Shown: positions 42,653 through 55,011 of the stretch, one piece after another
How the letters are laid out: every line of letters begins with the position of its first letter
Position numbering within the stretch: position 1 is the first letter of the stretch
From: Pyrenochaeta sp. MPI-SDFR-AT-0127
Taxonomy: Eukaryota; Ascomycota; Dothideomycetes; Pleosporales; Cucurbitariaceae
Length of the DNA: 64,000 bases
Assembly (NCBI GenBank): GCA_020747015.1
Contig: JAGTJM010000009.1
Location: 558,001-622,000, forward strand
Direction: 5' to 3'
Program-made: the position numbers and the translations under genes
The notes under the pieces: generated by a model
What the model saw: only the letters and a program-made list of their open reading frames with translations
The model's database searches: none
Told to the model about the DNA's origin: nothing

Positions 42653-45600
42653 ATGCGCCTCCTGCAGATCCAGGACGACGGCAGCTTCAGCCTTGTCGAA
42701 CATTCTGGAGGGGAACTTCCCCAATATGCAATCCTATCTCATACATGGGGTGCTGATTGGGAGGAAGTCAACTTCAGAGACGTCATGAGAGGGAGAGGAC
42801 GACACAAGCTTGGGTGGCGCAAAATCCACTTCTGCGCAAAGCAGGCCGCAAAAGATGGCCTGTCTTTAATTTGGATCGACAGTTGCTGCATCGACAAAAC
42901 AAGTAGCTCTGAGCTTACTGAAGCTATCAACTCCATGTTCCGGTGGTATCGAACTTCTGCAAGATGCTACGTGTATCTCTCTGATGTACCCGATCGTGCC
43001 GCAGAGATAGCCTTCAGAAGAAGTCGATGGTTCAAACGAGGCTGGACCCTCCAAGAACTTCTTGCTCCAAGGTCTGTCGAGTTCTTTTCAGTCGGTGGCG
43101 AACGAATAGGAGACAGAGTTTCTCTCTTGAAAGTGATACATGAAGCAACCAATATCTCGCTTCAAGCTCTCCAGGGCAGACCCTTATCATTGTTCAGCAT
43201 GAAGGAGCGCATGTCGTGGACTCGGGGTCGTGACACCAAGCTTGAAGAGGATGCAGTCTACTCGCTACTGGGTATCTTTGATATCTATCTGCCACTCATA
43301 TACGGAGAAGGACGGGCACACGCTAAGAAGCGTCTCATCCAAGCGATAGCCGATGCTTCAAGAGATGAATCCTCTCTCGAATCATCAGAGTCTCCCTGTA
43401 CGATCACTCCTAAGTCCGGTGCCGGCTCAAACGTCAAACCATCCCCAGAGCTCGAGCCAAATTTAACCCATGGAGAAATTGTTGGACGGCATCCAGTATC
43501 GGGAGATATATCGGATGATACGGAATCAATTAGGCGTAGTAATCCCCAGCTTGTCTCAACTCGTGACCAATCCTGGACATCTGTGCAGAAGGACACGAAC
43601 GCTCCTGTGGCTGTCCAAGTACGACAAGTAGCAATTACATCAGCAGCTAGACAGAACCCATTTCCTCAAGCATCTGATGACTTTGAGTTCAAAGAAGTGA
43701 AATTGCTAGGCATTGGCGGGTTCGGGGATGTCCATCATGTCGTTGACCTTCTGACGGGTCGGGAGTACGCCAGGAAAGTGGTGATACGATTTCTACACAG
43801 CACATGGACAGAGTATGAGCGAAGGGTTTCAAACTTTCAGCAAGAGCTTAGCAGGATGCGAGAAGTACGACATCGTCATTGTGTGGAGGTCAGAGCTGCG
43901 TGCACAGATTCGCTAGTCATGCTGCTATCCACGCCTGTCGCTCAGATGAACCTGGCTCAGTTTCTAGACCTGGACCTTAGTATTCTTCAACTCGATTTCC
44001 TCCGTCGTACCGTTGGTTGCATCACGTCTGCACTTGTATACCTCCACCAATCAAACATGAGGTGCGGTTTTTGTTCAACGATTGTACTACCAGCAAGCTA
44101 ATATTACAAGACATGATGACCTTAAACCGAACAATATCCTTATCAATGGGTCGAATGTTCTCCTATGTGACTTTGGTTTCTGGTAAGTCTATCAGTCATT
44201 CACCACAATCGCAGACGAGTTGTGCCCTAACCTGTCCGGCTGGGATAGTTCGGATACTGCAACGTCTGCGACCTTGGGAGTACCTTCGCATTACTTGGAA
44301 CGCTACTCCTCTCCTGAGAGTTTTGGCTCCAACACAAGAAGTCAGTTGACCGATATATGGGGCCTGGGTTGCGTGATCCTCGAAATTATGTCTCGCCTAC
44401 GTGGTCACAAGCTGAGTACCGTGAAGCAGTTCTGGCGCACCCACGGCAAATTCTGGGAGAACATTGCCCAGAATACAGATGCGAATACTGCTTGGCTTAA
44501 GATACTGACTAAAAGTCAGGCAAGGACCCAGCATGGGGATGCTCGAAGGGACTTGTTGCTTGTGTCTTTCACCTGCCATGTCCTACTCAGACAAGATAAA
44601 TCGCTGAGACCTACTGCACAGCAGGTAATGGACAAATTGCAAGACTTGGATGCTGTATACCCAGTCAGCTCGTCGAAAGTGTGGATAGACTCTTGCTGCG
44701 CTACCCAGCAGGTATCACCTTTTTTGACAAATGGTTTCCGCTGGCATACACCACAATGGCCCATACTGGACCTTATCGTGGCTGACGACTATCTGTCGCA
44801 TATTGTCTTCGATACGGACTGGGTGGCTTTATCCACTAGCGATAATCTGTCCTACCTGTGTAACTCAGGTAAAAACCGTGCCTTCAGACTTGAATGTCTC
44901 TTTGCAAGGAATGAGATTATTGACCTCAGGAACGCGGCGCAATCGATGTTGAAACTTGCCAGCCTACAAAACCGTCAAATCGCCCAGTCTAACGACCTAC
45001 TTCATCAGATTATGGGCAGTATATCTACCTGCCGTCTCGAAGACACAATCTTTTTCGTTGGCTTTTTCAACGTATACTTGTTAGGGATGGACGAACTTCC
45101 CCACATACGTACTGTACAGCTAAGCCTGTATATGACATGCCTCAAAGATCAACCAGGCTACCAGGTGCCCTTTCTGGTTATGACGTTCGATCCCAATGAG
45201 GGTGAGAAGTTGCCTGTCATGCAATTTGATCCCGAGAAACAGAAGATCGTACCTGTTACGACGTATGACCCCAGGAACCCCGGAGTTCCAGTCATTCAAG
45301 TCTCGCACGTCGAGGGTAAGGACGTTTGGACAGACGGTGTCACTATTGCAGGTGCGATTTTTGACGGAGAGAAAGTTCAGAGATATTTCATCTTTAGCCG
45401 TCAAGTGTCGGAACGTCAACGCAATTTTCTCAATCTGGTGCGTCATATTCATACTTTGACAATAGTCATCATGCTGACCTGTAATAGCTTGAAAAGCGGA
45501 GGACACATACGAAGGTGAAGCATCTAGCTCTATTGCTATTTTCATTTTCATGTAGCTGACAATACACATAGGGTTATCATATAGTTAAATGCTACCGTTG

Positions 45601-45784
45601 CAAGAATTTCGACTTACCATGCAGTGGACCAGAAGCACACGGTTGCAAGCAGTGCAAGATAGCTGACATGCAGGCGACCTGTAGATTTGATGATGAAGTA
45701 GTCAGAACAGGCGGTGAGACAACAAGATACATTGATGATCACCAGTCGCTTGAATCTATGATAATAACACGTTGGGGTAGCTAG
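42653..45784 (+). CDS. HET domain - protein kinase - Zn2Cys6-like fusion protein
   Basis: Five exons (42653-44061, 44111-44182, 44249-45437, 45488-45514, 45572-45784) encode 969 aa. Residues 1-230 are a HET domain (PQYAILSHTWG, LIWIDSCCID, RSRWFKRGWTLQELLAP, EDAVYSLLGIFDIYLPLIYG). A polar linker leads to a kinase domain from about residue 340: Gly loop GIGGFGDV, Lys in YARKVV, catalytic loop HDDLKPNNIL with Asp473 (across intron 1), and DFG at 490-492. The 66-nt second intron (GTAAGT, CCCTAACC, TAG) restores the frame to an SSPE motif at the APE position. The C-terminal exon gives Cys906, 909, 916, 924, 927 and 936, spaced C-x2-C-x6-C-x7-C-x2-C-x8-C like a binuclear zinc cluster. Exon 4 is only 27 nt. 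Residues look sufficient for kinase activity. HET plus kinase suggests a non-self or stress signalling role (inference). Confidence 0.87.
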
Positions 45785-46508
45785 CTTGCCTCTACTGTAG
45801 TATATACATGTCCAACGTAAATTGGACTTTCGTTGTTGGAAAAGGCGACAATTTTCGGGGTGTCATAGGACAAGACATTTGATGATGATGTGAATATGAC
45901 TGACGATTAGACCGCGTGCCATTCAACGAGCTTGTTCAAACAAAGGGACATTCGCGCTTCTGAATGACGGCTGAAGGCTTCCTGTCACAGATTCCCATAC
46001 TTTACAGATGTAACTTCGCTGCGTGGCCAGTGTACTATCTCGCAAAGATGGCGACTCTCATACATAGAAATGACATCACAGTTCCCCCATGTTTCATCTT
46101 TCCCTAATGTGAGACTTTGTCACAGCTGTGCCTATGTAGTTGTCTATCTCACTATTATATCTAGCCTTCCGAGGCTATGATTATGTATTGCAGGTCTCGA
46201 TATATATATTCTTCTGTTCTGCTAATATAGGAACATGTTTAATGGTCAGTTGTTGTTCACGTCCATCATCCACAACCACACATTCATAGCGAACCTTCTC
46301 ATATCATATAATGCCCACAATAGCTGCCAGCTATCCAGGAGTCTAATTACACGAGCATGTAGGCACGAAAATCGTTCAAGGATTTCTTCGTACCTCAAAA
46401 GGAAAATGGGTATCAAAATTGTTCTGGCAAAAGCTACGCTGTCTCGACGCTAGTCATCTCTACAACCCCATCTTCTCCACCATCGAGCTGAATATGGCGC
46501 CAGGCCCG
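45785..46508. other. convergent intergenic region
   Basis: Between the stops of the HET-kinase gene and NCE101. Nothing supported. Confidence 0.5.
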
Positions 46509-46762
46509 TTATGAAATCTTCTTAGCTTCTTCAGTGCCCTGCCACGCCAGATTCCATCTCCTCTTCACGACCTCGATGCTCTGCTGTGTTGTCCTTCCTT
46601 TCTCGTTTTCTTCGCGGCTTATGCGTGACGCGGCGGCAGCGAGACCGATGGAGATGGCGAAGATGGGATCGAGACCTCTACAAACAAGTGGTTACAAAAA
46701 AGATCTAGTATGAGAGGCGCGGGTGGAAAGGCGTACTTTGATATTATGTATTTGTACGCCAT
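46509..46762 (-). CDS. NCE101: NCE101-type non-classical export protein 1
   Basis: Two exons (46762-46737 and 46677-46509) encode 64 aa; neither exon alone is long enough to stand out. Protein features: MAYKYIISKGLDPIFAISIG, a single membrane segment with AAAASRI, then an EENEKGRTTQQ segment and a basic C-terminus. This length and layout fit the NCE101 family, first tied to export of leaderless proteins in yeast; its molecular role is unclear. The intron is 59 nt with donor GTACGC and acceptor TTTGTAG. Splicing creates the ISKGLDP junction, which supports the model. Confidence 0.85.
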
Positions 46763-47692
46763 GGCTGAGCTTTTCACCTCACTCTTAAGAGAGCTTCTCA
46801 GCTTTTTGAAAGACTCAGTCCTATTTTGGAGGCGTGATGAGACACTTGATTTTCAGGACTTTCGGGGAAGACCAAGCTCAGGAGTTTCTTGCAATGGGCA
46901 AAATGTTGTGTTGAAGTCTCGATAAACTTCCCCAAGCTCGCGACCGTCGAGGATCGACGGACCGCACTTGCATTTGGCGTGGTCCGTGCAACGCGCTGTT
47001 GGGGGAGGCGCGCTGTGGAGCTTACCCCACGATTCAACCGTGTGAATTACTCGTGAAGGTGCATAAAGGCGCGAGGCTTGCCAATAATGATTACAGAGCA
47101 CCTGTGGCAAGGCGAGAGAATATAGCAGAAGCTTCTAGCGATTTTCTAGACTCTGTTGTTCTGTTGCTGTCGGCTGTCTTGTCAGGTGGTTGATGTCGTC
47201 ATGGGGTTTCAGCACCCGGATGAGCCGCAAAGTCACGAAGACTGGTCAGGAACAGCTTCACGAGGTGTCACAAACGGGTAACCAATATTCTCGGATCAGT
47301 CCGGTGCATTTGGGCTAGGATGAAATGATCAAACTACAGTGAAGCAGCGCAAGGGATGAAGCATATCACTCGACCAACTGCACCCCCCGATCCCCGAAAC
47401 CATGCCTGCACAGATTCCGTACTCATGCCTTGCTCACTTGACAAAAGTCCTGTGCTTCTGAGAATCGAGAGCAACCGTCCTCCCAAGAACCAAAATTTGG
47501 TTGCCTTGCGCTGAGGGCTGGGTGGGTGCCACCGTCTCACGACATGTCTCGTTAAACCCAATCAGTCGTCCTAGCCATGTATAGTGTTACCATGAATAAT
47601 GAGAAAACCTGCAAGTACCGAAAACGCCCTAGAGTTCTCCGCGCCCCCCGGTGGCCGAATGGAAAGGAGAAAAACGGGATGGTGCAAGCGCC
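46763..47692. other. intergenic region
   Basis: Between NCE101 and ATG8, both on the minus strand. GC-richer than the preceding blocks, no domain-bearing frame. Confidence 0.5.
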
Positions 47693-48167
47693 TTAGATTG
47701 CCTCGCCGAAGGTGTTCTCACCCGAGTAGCTGTCTACATGTTAGCTGCTGTGCGCGATCGGTTTGTGCATGGATAGAACATACGTGATGTACAGGAAGCC
47801 ATCCTCGTCCTTGTGCTCCTCATATATCGAGCTCATGAGAGCGGCGGTAGGGGGTAGAACTTCATCGACGAAGATGAAGATGGCCTTCTCAGGCGACAGC
47901 TTAATGCGCTTGCGGATAACGTAGACGAACTGGCCGACAGTGAGGTCCGCGGGAACCAGGTACTTCTTCTTGTCGATCGTCGCAATGTCCGACTTCTCAA
48001 CCTTCTCGCAAATGACCTGAGCTCCGTTAGCTGCCGTTCTGTACAGTATGGGATGCAACGGGCCTAGGTGGACATACCGGAATGCGGTCATTATACTTCT
48101 GGCGAATGCGCTCCGCCTCGGCCTTGCGCTTCTCGAACTGGTGCTCGTCCTTAAACTTGGATCGCAT
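47693..48167 (-). CDS. ATG8: autophagy ubiquitin-like protein Atg8
   Basis: Three exons (48167-48078, 48016-47784, 47729-47693) encode 119 aa, the usual length. The protein begins MRSKFKDEHQFEKRKAEAER and carries the conserved core VICEKVEKSDIATIDKKKYL and KLSPEKAIFIFVDEVLPP. The 37-nt third exon supplies the end YSGENTFGEAI. Gly116 is the site that Atg4 exposes for conjugation to phosphatidylethanolamine on autophagosomes. A small difference is Gln in EHQFEKRK, where many species have Pro. The gene is divergent from the coproporphyrinogen oxidase gene, with 956 bp between starts. Confidence 0.98.
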
Positions 48168-49123
48168 AGTGGTGGTGGTAAAGCTGGTTGTGTGGTTGTG
48201 TGTGATCAAAGTGGTGACAGGAGAGTGCGAATACTTGTGGGAGCGCGTGTGGTGTGGCGGAGGATATATGTAGGAGGAAGGGTTGCGCAGCGGTGAGGGA
48301 GACTTAAGCAGGCAGCAAGAGCGGGGCTTAGAATGCGAATCACCGGCACTGGCTTAGCTAACGCCCAACGACAACCCACAAGTCACTGGACAACTGCCAC
48401 TACACGCGCCTGGCAAGTGTTCTCTGCTACGAGACACCATTTCACTTTCGGCGTTGGACATGCTGGCACCGCCCTTTCTTTGTCGTTCGAGGCACGAGTG
48501 ACTCTTCTTTGTATGGCTGTGCTGAATGCTTCCGAGCCACCAAGTCACTTGCCCAGCTCCAGATGACCTGACGACTGATTCTGAGTCATCCCTGATCAAC
48601 ATCACAAAAGCACTGCGAGATGGAAGCGGCTCTGCTGAGCACAGGTACAGGGACTTGGACAGCCGATTAACGTGTTCAGCTTTCGCGTTTGTTGCTGCCT
48701 TGTCGGCCTTGATCACCAACCAACAGGACTGGCTCGTTCACAGTTACGTGTTCAACCTCAGTCGGCTCCACGGGGCGGATGCTGGACGGAACAAGCAAAC
48801 TGGTCCCTTGCTAATCCTTCTGAATATGGTCTGAAACTCCAAGACGACATTCCCGCACCGCGAGGAATGCTCTCGACAAGTGAGAGGCGTCTATTAAGTA
48901 ATTAGCTGGGTGTTTGTGGTGTTTGCACCATGCAGGTACCGCACTACCGAGGAGCTCCCGATGATGATGCGCCCACCGTGGTGTGATGCTCAACTAGTTT
49001 TTGAACCATTCCTCTCACCACTTCAATATATATCAATCCACAGGCTTTTCGCCTTCTCTTTCCATGGTGGTACAATAGCTTTACGCTTCCTCAGGCTGCC
49101 AATTGCCCATCCAATTGCCAACA
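48168..49123. promoter_or_regulatory. divergent promoter region ATG8 / coproporphyrinogen oxidase
   Basis: Contains both promoters by position. No exon or specific site is recognised. Confidence 0.5.
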
Positions 49124-50447
49124 ATGCCACCACTCCGACCCTCCTTCCGAATCGCCAGGGCTCTCGAGCTTCCCCACGGTCCTGAACCACGGTCACTGTT
49201 GCGCACAAACCACATTAGCAGCAGACAGCTACAAACAGCGCCAAGATGCATGTCATCTCCGCCCCCAGGAAAGAAGCCAGATCCAATGGCAGACTGGCGA
49301 AATCCACCGAGCAAATGGCCGAACAGAATCCGCTTACTGATGCTGCCCTTTATTGGTGCCATGATTTACTCCATGGTGAGCTTACATACACCATGAGTGT
49401 TTGTGTTCATAGCTGATTCTGGCATAGTGGACCGATGACTCCATCAAGACCGAGGGGCCTTCCATCGCCGAGAAAGACGCCCTTCTCAAACGCGAAAATG
49501 GCGTGTCGGAACAATCGCCGATGCGTTTACGGATGGAGCAATTCATAAAGCAGCACCAGAAGCAAATCGTTGCTGAGCTGGAAAAGGTTGATGGCACAAA
49601 ATTCATAATCGACTCATGGCAACGCCCGGAAGGCGGTGGTGGCATAACCTGTGTGCTTCAGGATGGCAAGGTCTTTGAGAAGGCAGGTGTCAACACATCA
49701 GTCGTCTATGGCCGCCTTCCGCGTGCCGCAATACAGAAGATGCGCGTAAATCACAAGGCTCTGGACCCAACGGTTGAATCCCTCGAGTTCTTCGCGGCAG
49801 GCCTGTCCATGGTTCTCCACCCCCACAACCCCAATGCTCCGACCGTACATCTCAACTACCGCTACTTCGAGACCGCCGATGAATCGGGAAACACAACTGC
49901 GTGGTGGTATGGAGGCGGTTGCGACCTCACACCCTGCTACCTATACGACGAGGATGCGATACACTTCCACCAAACGATAAAGCAGGCATGTGAGAAGCAT
50001 GACAAGGCATACTATCCCCGATTCAAAAAGTGGTGCGATGAGTACTTTAGCAACAAGCACCGCGGCGAAACACGGGGTGTAGGCGGCATCTTCTTCGACG
50101 ATCTAGACGAGGGCGAGAAGGACCAAGAACAGCTCTTCTCCTTTGTTCAGGACTGTCTATCCGCGTTCCTGCCTTCCTATATTCCCATTATCAACAGGAG
50201 AAAGGACATGCCTTTTACAGAAGATCAGAAGCAGTGGCAGCAGATAAGGAGAGGGCGATACGTCGAGTTCAACCTGGTACATGACCGGGGTACCTCTTTC
50301 GGGCTGAATACCCCCGGAGCGAGGGTCGAGAGTATACTGATGAGCTTGCCACTCACGGCGAGGTGGCAATATATGCATTCCCCGGAGAAGGGCTCGAGGG
50401 AAGAGAGGTTACTCGAGGTTCTGAAGAAGCCAAAGGAGTGGGTGTAG
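49124..50447 (+). CDS. HEM13: coproporphyrinogen III oxidase, oxygen-dependent
   Basis: Two exons (49124-49375 and 49428-50447) encode 423 aa. The enzyme converts coproporphyrinogen III to protoporphyrinogen IX in haem synthesis. Family motifs are evident: SLEFFAAGLSMVLHPHNPNA, TAWWYGGGCDLTPCYLY, RGVGGIFFDDLD, RRGRYVEFNLVHDRGTSFGL and ESILMSLPLTARWQYMHSPE. The first exon adds a basic, Ser/Arg-rich N-terminus followed by a hydrophobic segment RLLMLPFIGAMIYSM, which resembles a mitochondrial presequence plus an inner-membrane anchor. Yeast Hem13 is cytosolic, whereas animal enzyme is in the intermembrane space. Splicing joins ATG to TGG ACC GAT in phase 0. If the first exon is wrong, translation could begin in exon 2. 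Confidence 0.93.
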
Positions 50448-50847
50448 AATACCTTGAGGTTTGTAAATACCTGTATCACCAACATCAAATATAATCATAG
50501 CATATTCAAAATGTTCAGAATGTTCAAGCATTGGCAGCCAGTCGCGTCCTCTTTCTACGAAGGTACAGGTCTTCACTAGTGTGTTTGCCCATGAAACCAT
50601 CACCATCATATTCAAGTCTTGGACAGCAGATAGGATTGGAAAAAAAAAGACAAAAGTCTCCGCATATGCTCATAAGCTTCATTTTTCTAGAAATACATGA
50701 CACTGTCTTCGTATAATCCGAGCCTATTCCTAGCCATATCAAAAATACATAAGCTGAAACGCACGCCATACAAATGCATGGAAATACTGGATCATCACTT
50801 GGCCTTCCGCTTGTCTCCCGTCACCAGCAGAATCGTCAACCGCATAA
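50448..50847. other. convergent intergenic region
   Basis: 3' flanks of the coproporphyrinogen oxidase gene and the VID28 gene. Nothing supported. Confidence 0.5.
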
Positions 50848-53800
50848 TCATCCCCTATCGTGTCTCCATCCTCCTTGCATACCTCCCAGTCGTCCCATTC
50901 CTCCAAGTCCACCTGCGCCGGCTTCTCCACCGAAGTTGTGTGCTGTGTTTGCGTACCCTCTGGGTTCACTCAGACCGAGCAACTTTCCAAATTGGTCAAT
51001 GGAGGTCTTTGCTCGTTCTCTGATGTCAAGGTCTATGTCTCGTCCCAGCACCCTCGCACCCTCTTCAAAACCTAGCTGCCTCAACAACTGTGCTCGTTCC
51101 CGCGTCGCCGCTTCATCAGTGTGATCTTCCACCCAAACGAGGTTATGGAGCATCCAGGCGCAGGCGACTCGAACATCGCGACGCGGATGTGTAAAAAGAG
51201 GAAGGACGTGTTGCATAAGTGCTGTCTGGGAGATGAGTAGAGAGCGGTGATTGGGCTGGCCGTTAGCGAGGTGCACGAGAATGAAAACTGTGGCCAGAAT
51301 GAGTTCTGTGGCGGGATAAGTGGCCCAGTTTGGCTGAGCAAGTGTTGTTGTGGATGACGAGAAGGATGTGCGCTGAGTGTTGTTGGGCCAATAGCTTGGT
51401 GTATGGCCGGCGCTGGGTAGATTCTGTGGGGTTGTTGATGACGAAGGGGAAAAGTTCTTAGGACGTAGCTTTGCGTCTAGGATTTCAAAGAAACGACTAT
51501 GCCCAAAAGTCTTAAGAAGGTGGTCAATCATCTCGCCAGACGCTTTATCCTCGGAGACAAAGTTGCGGATAAAGTCGAGGGCTTGTTCCTGTATACGAAT
51601 GTCGTCGCGTTCTCCGTTGAGTCGAATATCCTGCTCGTCATTCTTTATCTGCTGTAAGCGATCTCGGATATTCGTGGCACTTGTATATCGGGATCCGGGT
51701 CGTTGGTGCCTGCGCATAGAAGGTATGCTCTCGGTCATGGCGTCTTCATCCTCTTCCGACGAAGGATCCTCATCCACTTCCATATGCGGCTCCTCAGCTG
51801 CGTTCAGAATGTCCACTTGTTCACCTGCTGCGTTTGATGTGCCCAACGCAGGCTTGTTCGGCTCGCCATTGAGAACTTGCACGAGCCAACCAACCCCTAG
51901 CTCATCTAGACATTGGATCTTCATAGCGTGCGGTAACCCAAGGCATAAATGCTTCAAAGCCCAGAGGCTCCCAAATCGAAGGTCGAAGTTTGCCGAACGA
52001 CACTGCTCACACAGTGTTTTGAGGACTCCGGATTCGAGGATCTCCTAGCAACTATGTTAGCCTTGAATGATAATACACGACATCAAACATACTGTTCGCA
52101 TTGGCGACACATCCAGCACCAGATTCGTGATCACCTCAGTAGCCGCAATTTGTACCTTCACACTTGGATGTGTCAGAAGTTCGAAGACAGGCTGCGCAAC
52201 TCCGTGATCGATCAAACTTGTTCTGAGTACACTAACCGACCTCGACAGTGAACGCGTGACTTTACATGCAGCAATCAGAACAGCGTCAGAGTTACCATCT
52301 TTCGCGGTCGAGGTCGTGCTCTGATCGTTGCTCTCGGTGTAGGGGACCAGTGCTTCAATGATATGAGTTGCAGCACCCATCTCAATAACAAGCTTCCGCA
52401 GTCCATCCTGATCACCCGCGATGGCTGCTAGCGCCAGGAGAGCGCTCTCCCTGAATCTAAACGCGTGCAGAACATCTGCACTGAGTCCAGATCTACCAAG
52501 TGTCGATGAAGCCGGGTCGATTGTCGGATCCTTGACTTCGTGCGATGACGATCTTGGCTGCCATAGAGGTTTCGAAGATGTAGCAGGAATTTCGAATGAC
52601 CTCTTGAGAATCTGGACGAGAACAGGGAGAATTCGAGCGTCAACAGCGGCAGACTGAAGCGACTTATTACCAGTGACCAACTCCGCAAGGACAAGCGGTG
52701 ACCGTTCCAGAACACAGCGCGCCTCATCTATGGCAGTCGGACTGAGATTATTTGCCTTTTTTGTGGCCTCTGATATTGAACTGGATTCCTCAATCATCTT
52801 GACGACTAGAGGAATAACCAGGTATGAGAAGTGCCTCTCTCGCGTTGTCTTCGATGGGTCATTCAGTGGCCACCGTTCACCAAATTTCTTCAGCAATGCC
52901 AGCAGCCAGCATGCAGACAAGCGTTCCCTCCCCTCCCCTCGGCGCGCCACATAAACAAGCCATATAAACAATGGCGACTCCGACTCGTCCGTGATGACGC
53001 TTCGACTCGAAGTTTGCTGTAATGACTCCATGCTCGGCAGCCGTGTGTAGCTATCACCGGCTGCAGAGTTGTATGCACCAAGAGCTGGCCATGATTTGGT
53101 GTATGGATCCGACTTGCTCGTCATTGTCTGTACCCGTGGTATCAACTTATCCCAAGATGGAGACGTGCTTGAGGTACTGTGACCATCATATGGTGTAGTT
53201 GAACGTTCCTTTGGCCACCCGAAGAGCTGCTGTATGGAATGCGAGTAAAGAAATCGCGCAGTAGAGAAGTGCGAGTCCTTAATGATGGCTGCAATGGCTT
53301 CGAGTATGTCGGGGAGACAACTGCTTGGGAGCTTTTCGCGGTTCGACTGTTTTGACTCAAAAAGGGTCTCGTCTGTGGTAGCAATGGCAACAAGCTTCTC
53401 AGCCAGAAGATCAAGTACCCCAGCATCCACCAGAATCTTCTTCTGACTCTCCTCCCTGCACGTTTTCATGATCAGCCGGATGGCCGATTCGATCTGCTGA
53501 TTAACTCTCATCGTTCCTGGTGGTTGTGCTAGAATCTCTGCCAGACTCTCAATGACCAACTTTGTATATATCGACTCGTTGACCACATGTGCAAGCGACG
53601 ATCTGGATGACGTGTCCGATGTGTCCGCCCAAGGTTTCTCCTGTGCGACAGCATCAACGATCTGATTGAGTGTCTTCAGGGTTGTAGTAACGAGCTTCGA
53701 AGGCGTCTCGCTGGGGCGCAGCGCTTCGAGTAGGGAAGGGAGGATGTCGCCGGCGAGCAGCGGCGCAATGAAAGCTGGTCCACCTAAATGCCTCATAAAT

Positions 53801-54174
53801 CAGCCAAAACGCGCTTTTAGACATTTATTTCGGCGCATTGCTCGCTCACCATTCGCAAGACTCCCTACCACAAGCGTAGCTTGGAACCTCAACTCATCTT
53901 CTGTTGTCCATTCTGCGAGGCTGCGCCTCGTCTCATTGAAGAGTGCTGAACCATGGCCGTTTGTGACATTTCTCCTCCTCTTTCCGCCTTTCCTCGCTTC
54001 TGCCCGTAGTAAACTCGAAAGTGGTTTTACCACACCATGTGTAACTGCAAGCTCCTTCCTCTGCTCGTGGCCCACAATCTCGTTCTTGAGGTTTTGTAAG
54101 GCTGCGACCTGTGCTTCCGGAGTACTAGGATTCGACAGCTCAATAAGCGCCGGAGGGATCGTGGAGCGGCCCAT
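50848..54174 (-). CDS. VID28: armadillo-repeat protein Vid28/Gid5 (ARMC8 family)
   Basis: Three exons (54174-53850, 53783-52093, 52044-50848) encode 1070 aa. Helical armadillo-like repeats cover most of the length, for example FRESALLALAAIAGDQDGLR, VQIAATEVITNLVLDV and DLRFGSLWALKHLCLG. The C-terminal block CAWMLHNLVWVEDHTDEA with RERAQLLRQLGFEEGAR and DLDIRERAKTSIDQ is typical of ARMC8. Vid28/Gid5 is a scaffold subunit of the GID/CTLH ubiquitin ligase, which in yeast degrades gluconeogenic enzymes. An acidic low-complexity insertion (MEVDEDPSSEEDEDAM) divides two repeat blocks. The C-terminal Gly/Met tail is disordered. Introns are 66 and 48 nt. Confidence 0.9.
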
Positions 54175-55011
54175 GGCACAAACGGAAGGGCAGCAGGTGA
54201 TTGGCGATGTCTGCGTGCTACAACCTGCCAGTGCTGATCACGCGTGGTTGCGCAATGGCGAGCGCCAGGCGCCGGTGCAAGGTATCCGCGCTTGCAGTGT
54301 ACAGGAAGAGCTAATAGAAAGATGTATGAAGAATCGTAGCCTACGGTGGCTGAAGGTGAGATCAATGTTAGTATATTGCGGGGGAGATGTCCGCAATAAA
54401 GAGCCCAGTACTACTACTTGGGAAGATTTTAAAAGACGCAGTGCTTGAAATGTAGAAAACGAAAATAGCTTCAGCTCCCAGCTTCAAGATCTGGTGAAGG
54501 TTTACAGAAGGTCGCCGTGACTGTTGACTGGCAGTTGTCGCGTTCAAACATCACATCGCATCAGCGTTCTGACGTTGGCATTCGACGACTATACCGCCGA
54601 GCGTTATCAGCATATCTGCACGTGATCAGCATCTTCATGAGGAGCGCAATAGACACTAAGATCGGATTCATACATTTCATAAGACATAGCTACGTAATCA
54701 TAACCATAACCGTAACCGGAGCCAACCTTTCCCATGCTCATGCGAGCGTAACGTTACAATCATAAAGTGTCCCAGCAGCCCATTCGCCAATCCGTCCTTT
54801 CGTGGCAGCACGGGTACCCCACGGATAATCACCCGTAAATGCAAGAGCGTGACTCCCTTTCCACCAAATCCTCCAATTCGGTCCCAAGACAAAGGAGATA
54901 ATGCGTATCGTGAATGCGGGGAGGGTACCGAAGCGGGTCCCCGCAGGATGCAAATGCCTCAACACCAACAACAACACTGTTTCAACCCCGTACTCGGCTC
55001 CTGATCGAGTC
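54175..55011. other. intergenic region
   Basis: Promoter side of VID28 and 3' side of the next minus-strand gene. A 'CATAACCGTAACCG' type imperfect repeat occurs near 54,698-54,720. No gene is seen. Confidence 0.5.

Noticed and set aside
44176..44214. Alternative 39-nt intron in the HET-kinase gene
   Set aside because: It would keep frame but destroy the Gly of DFG and lacks a branch site; the 66-nt intron at 44183-44248 has GTAAGT, CTAAC and TAG.
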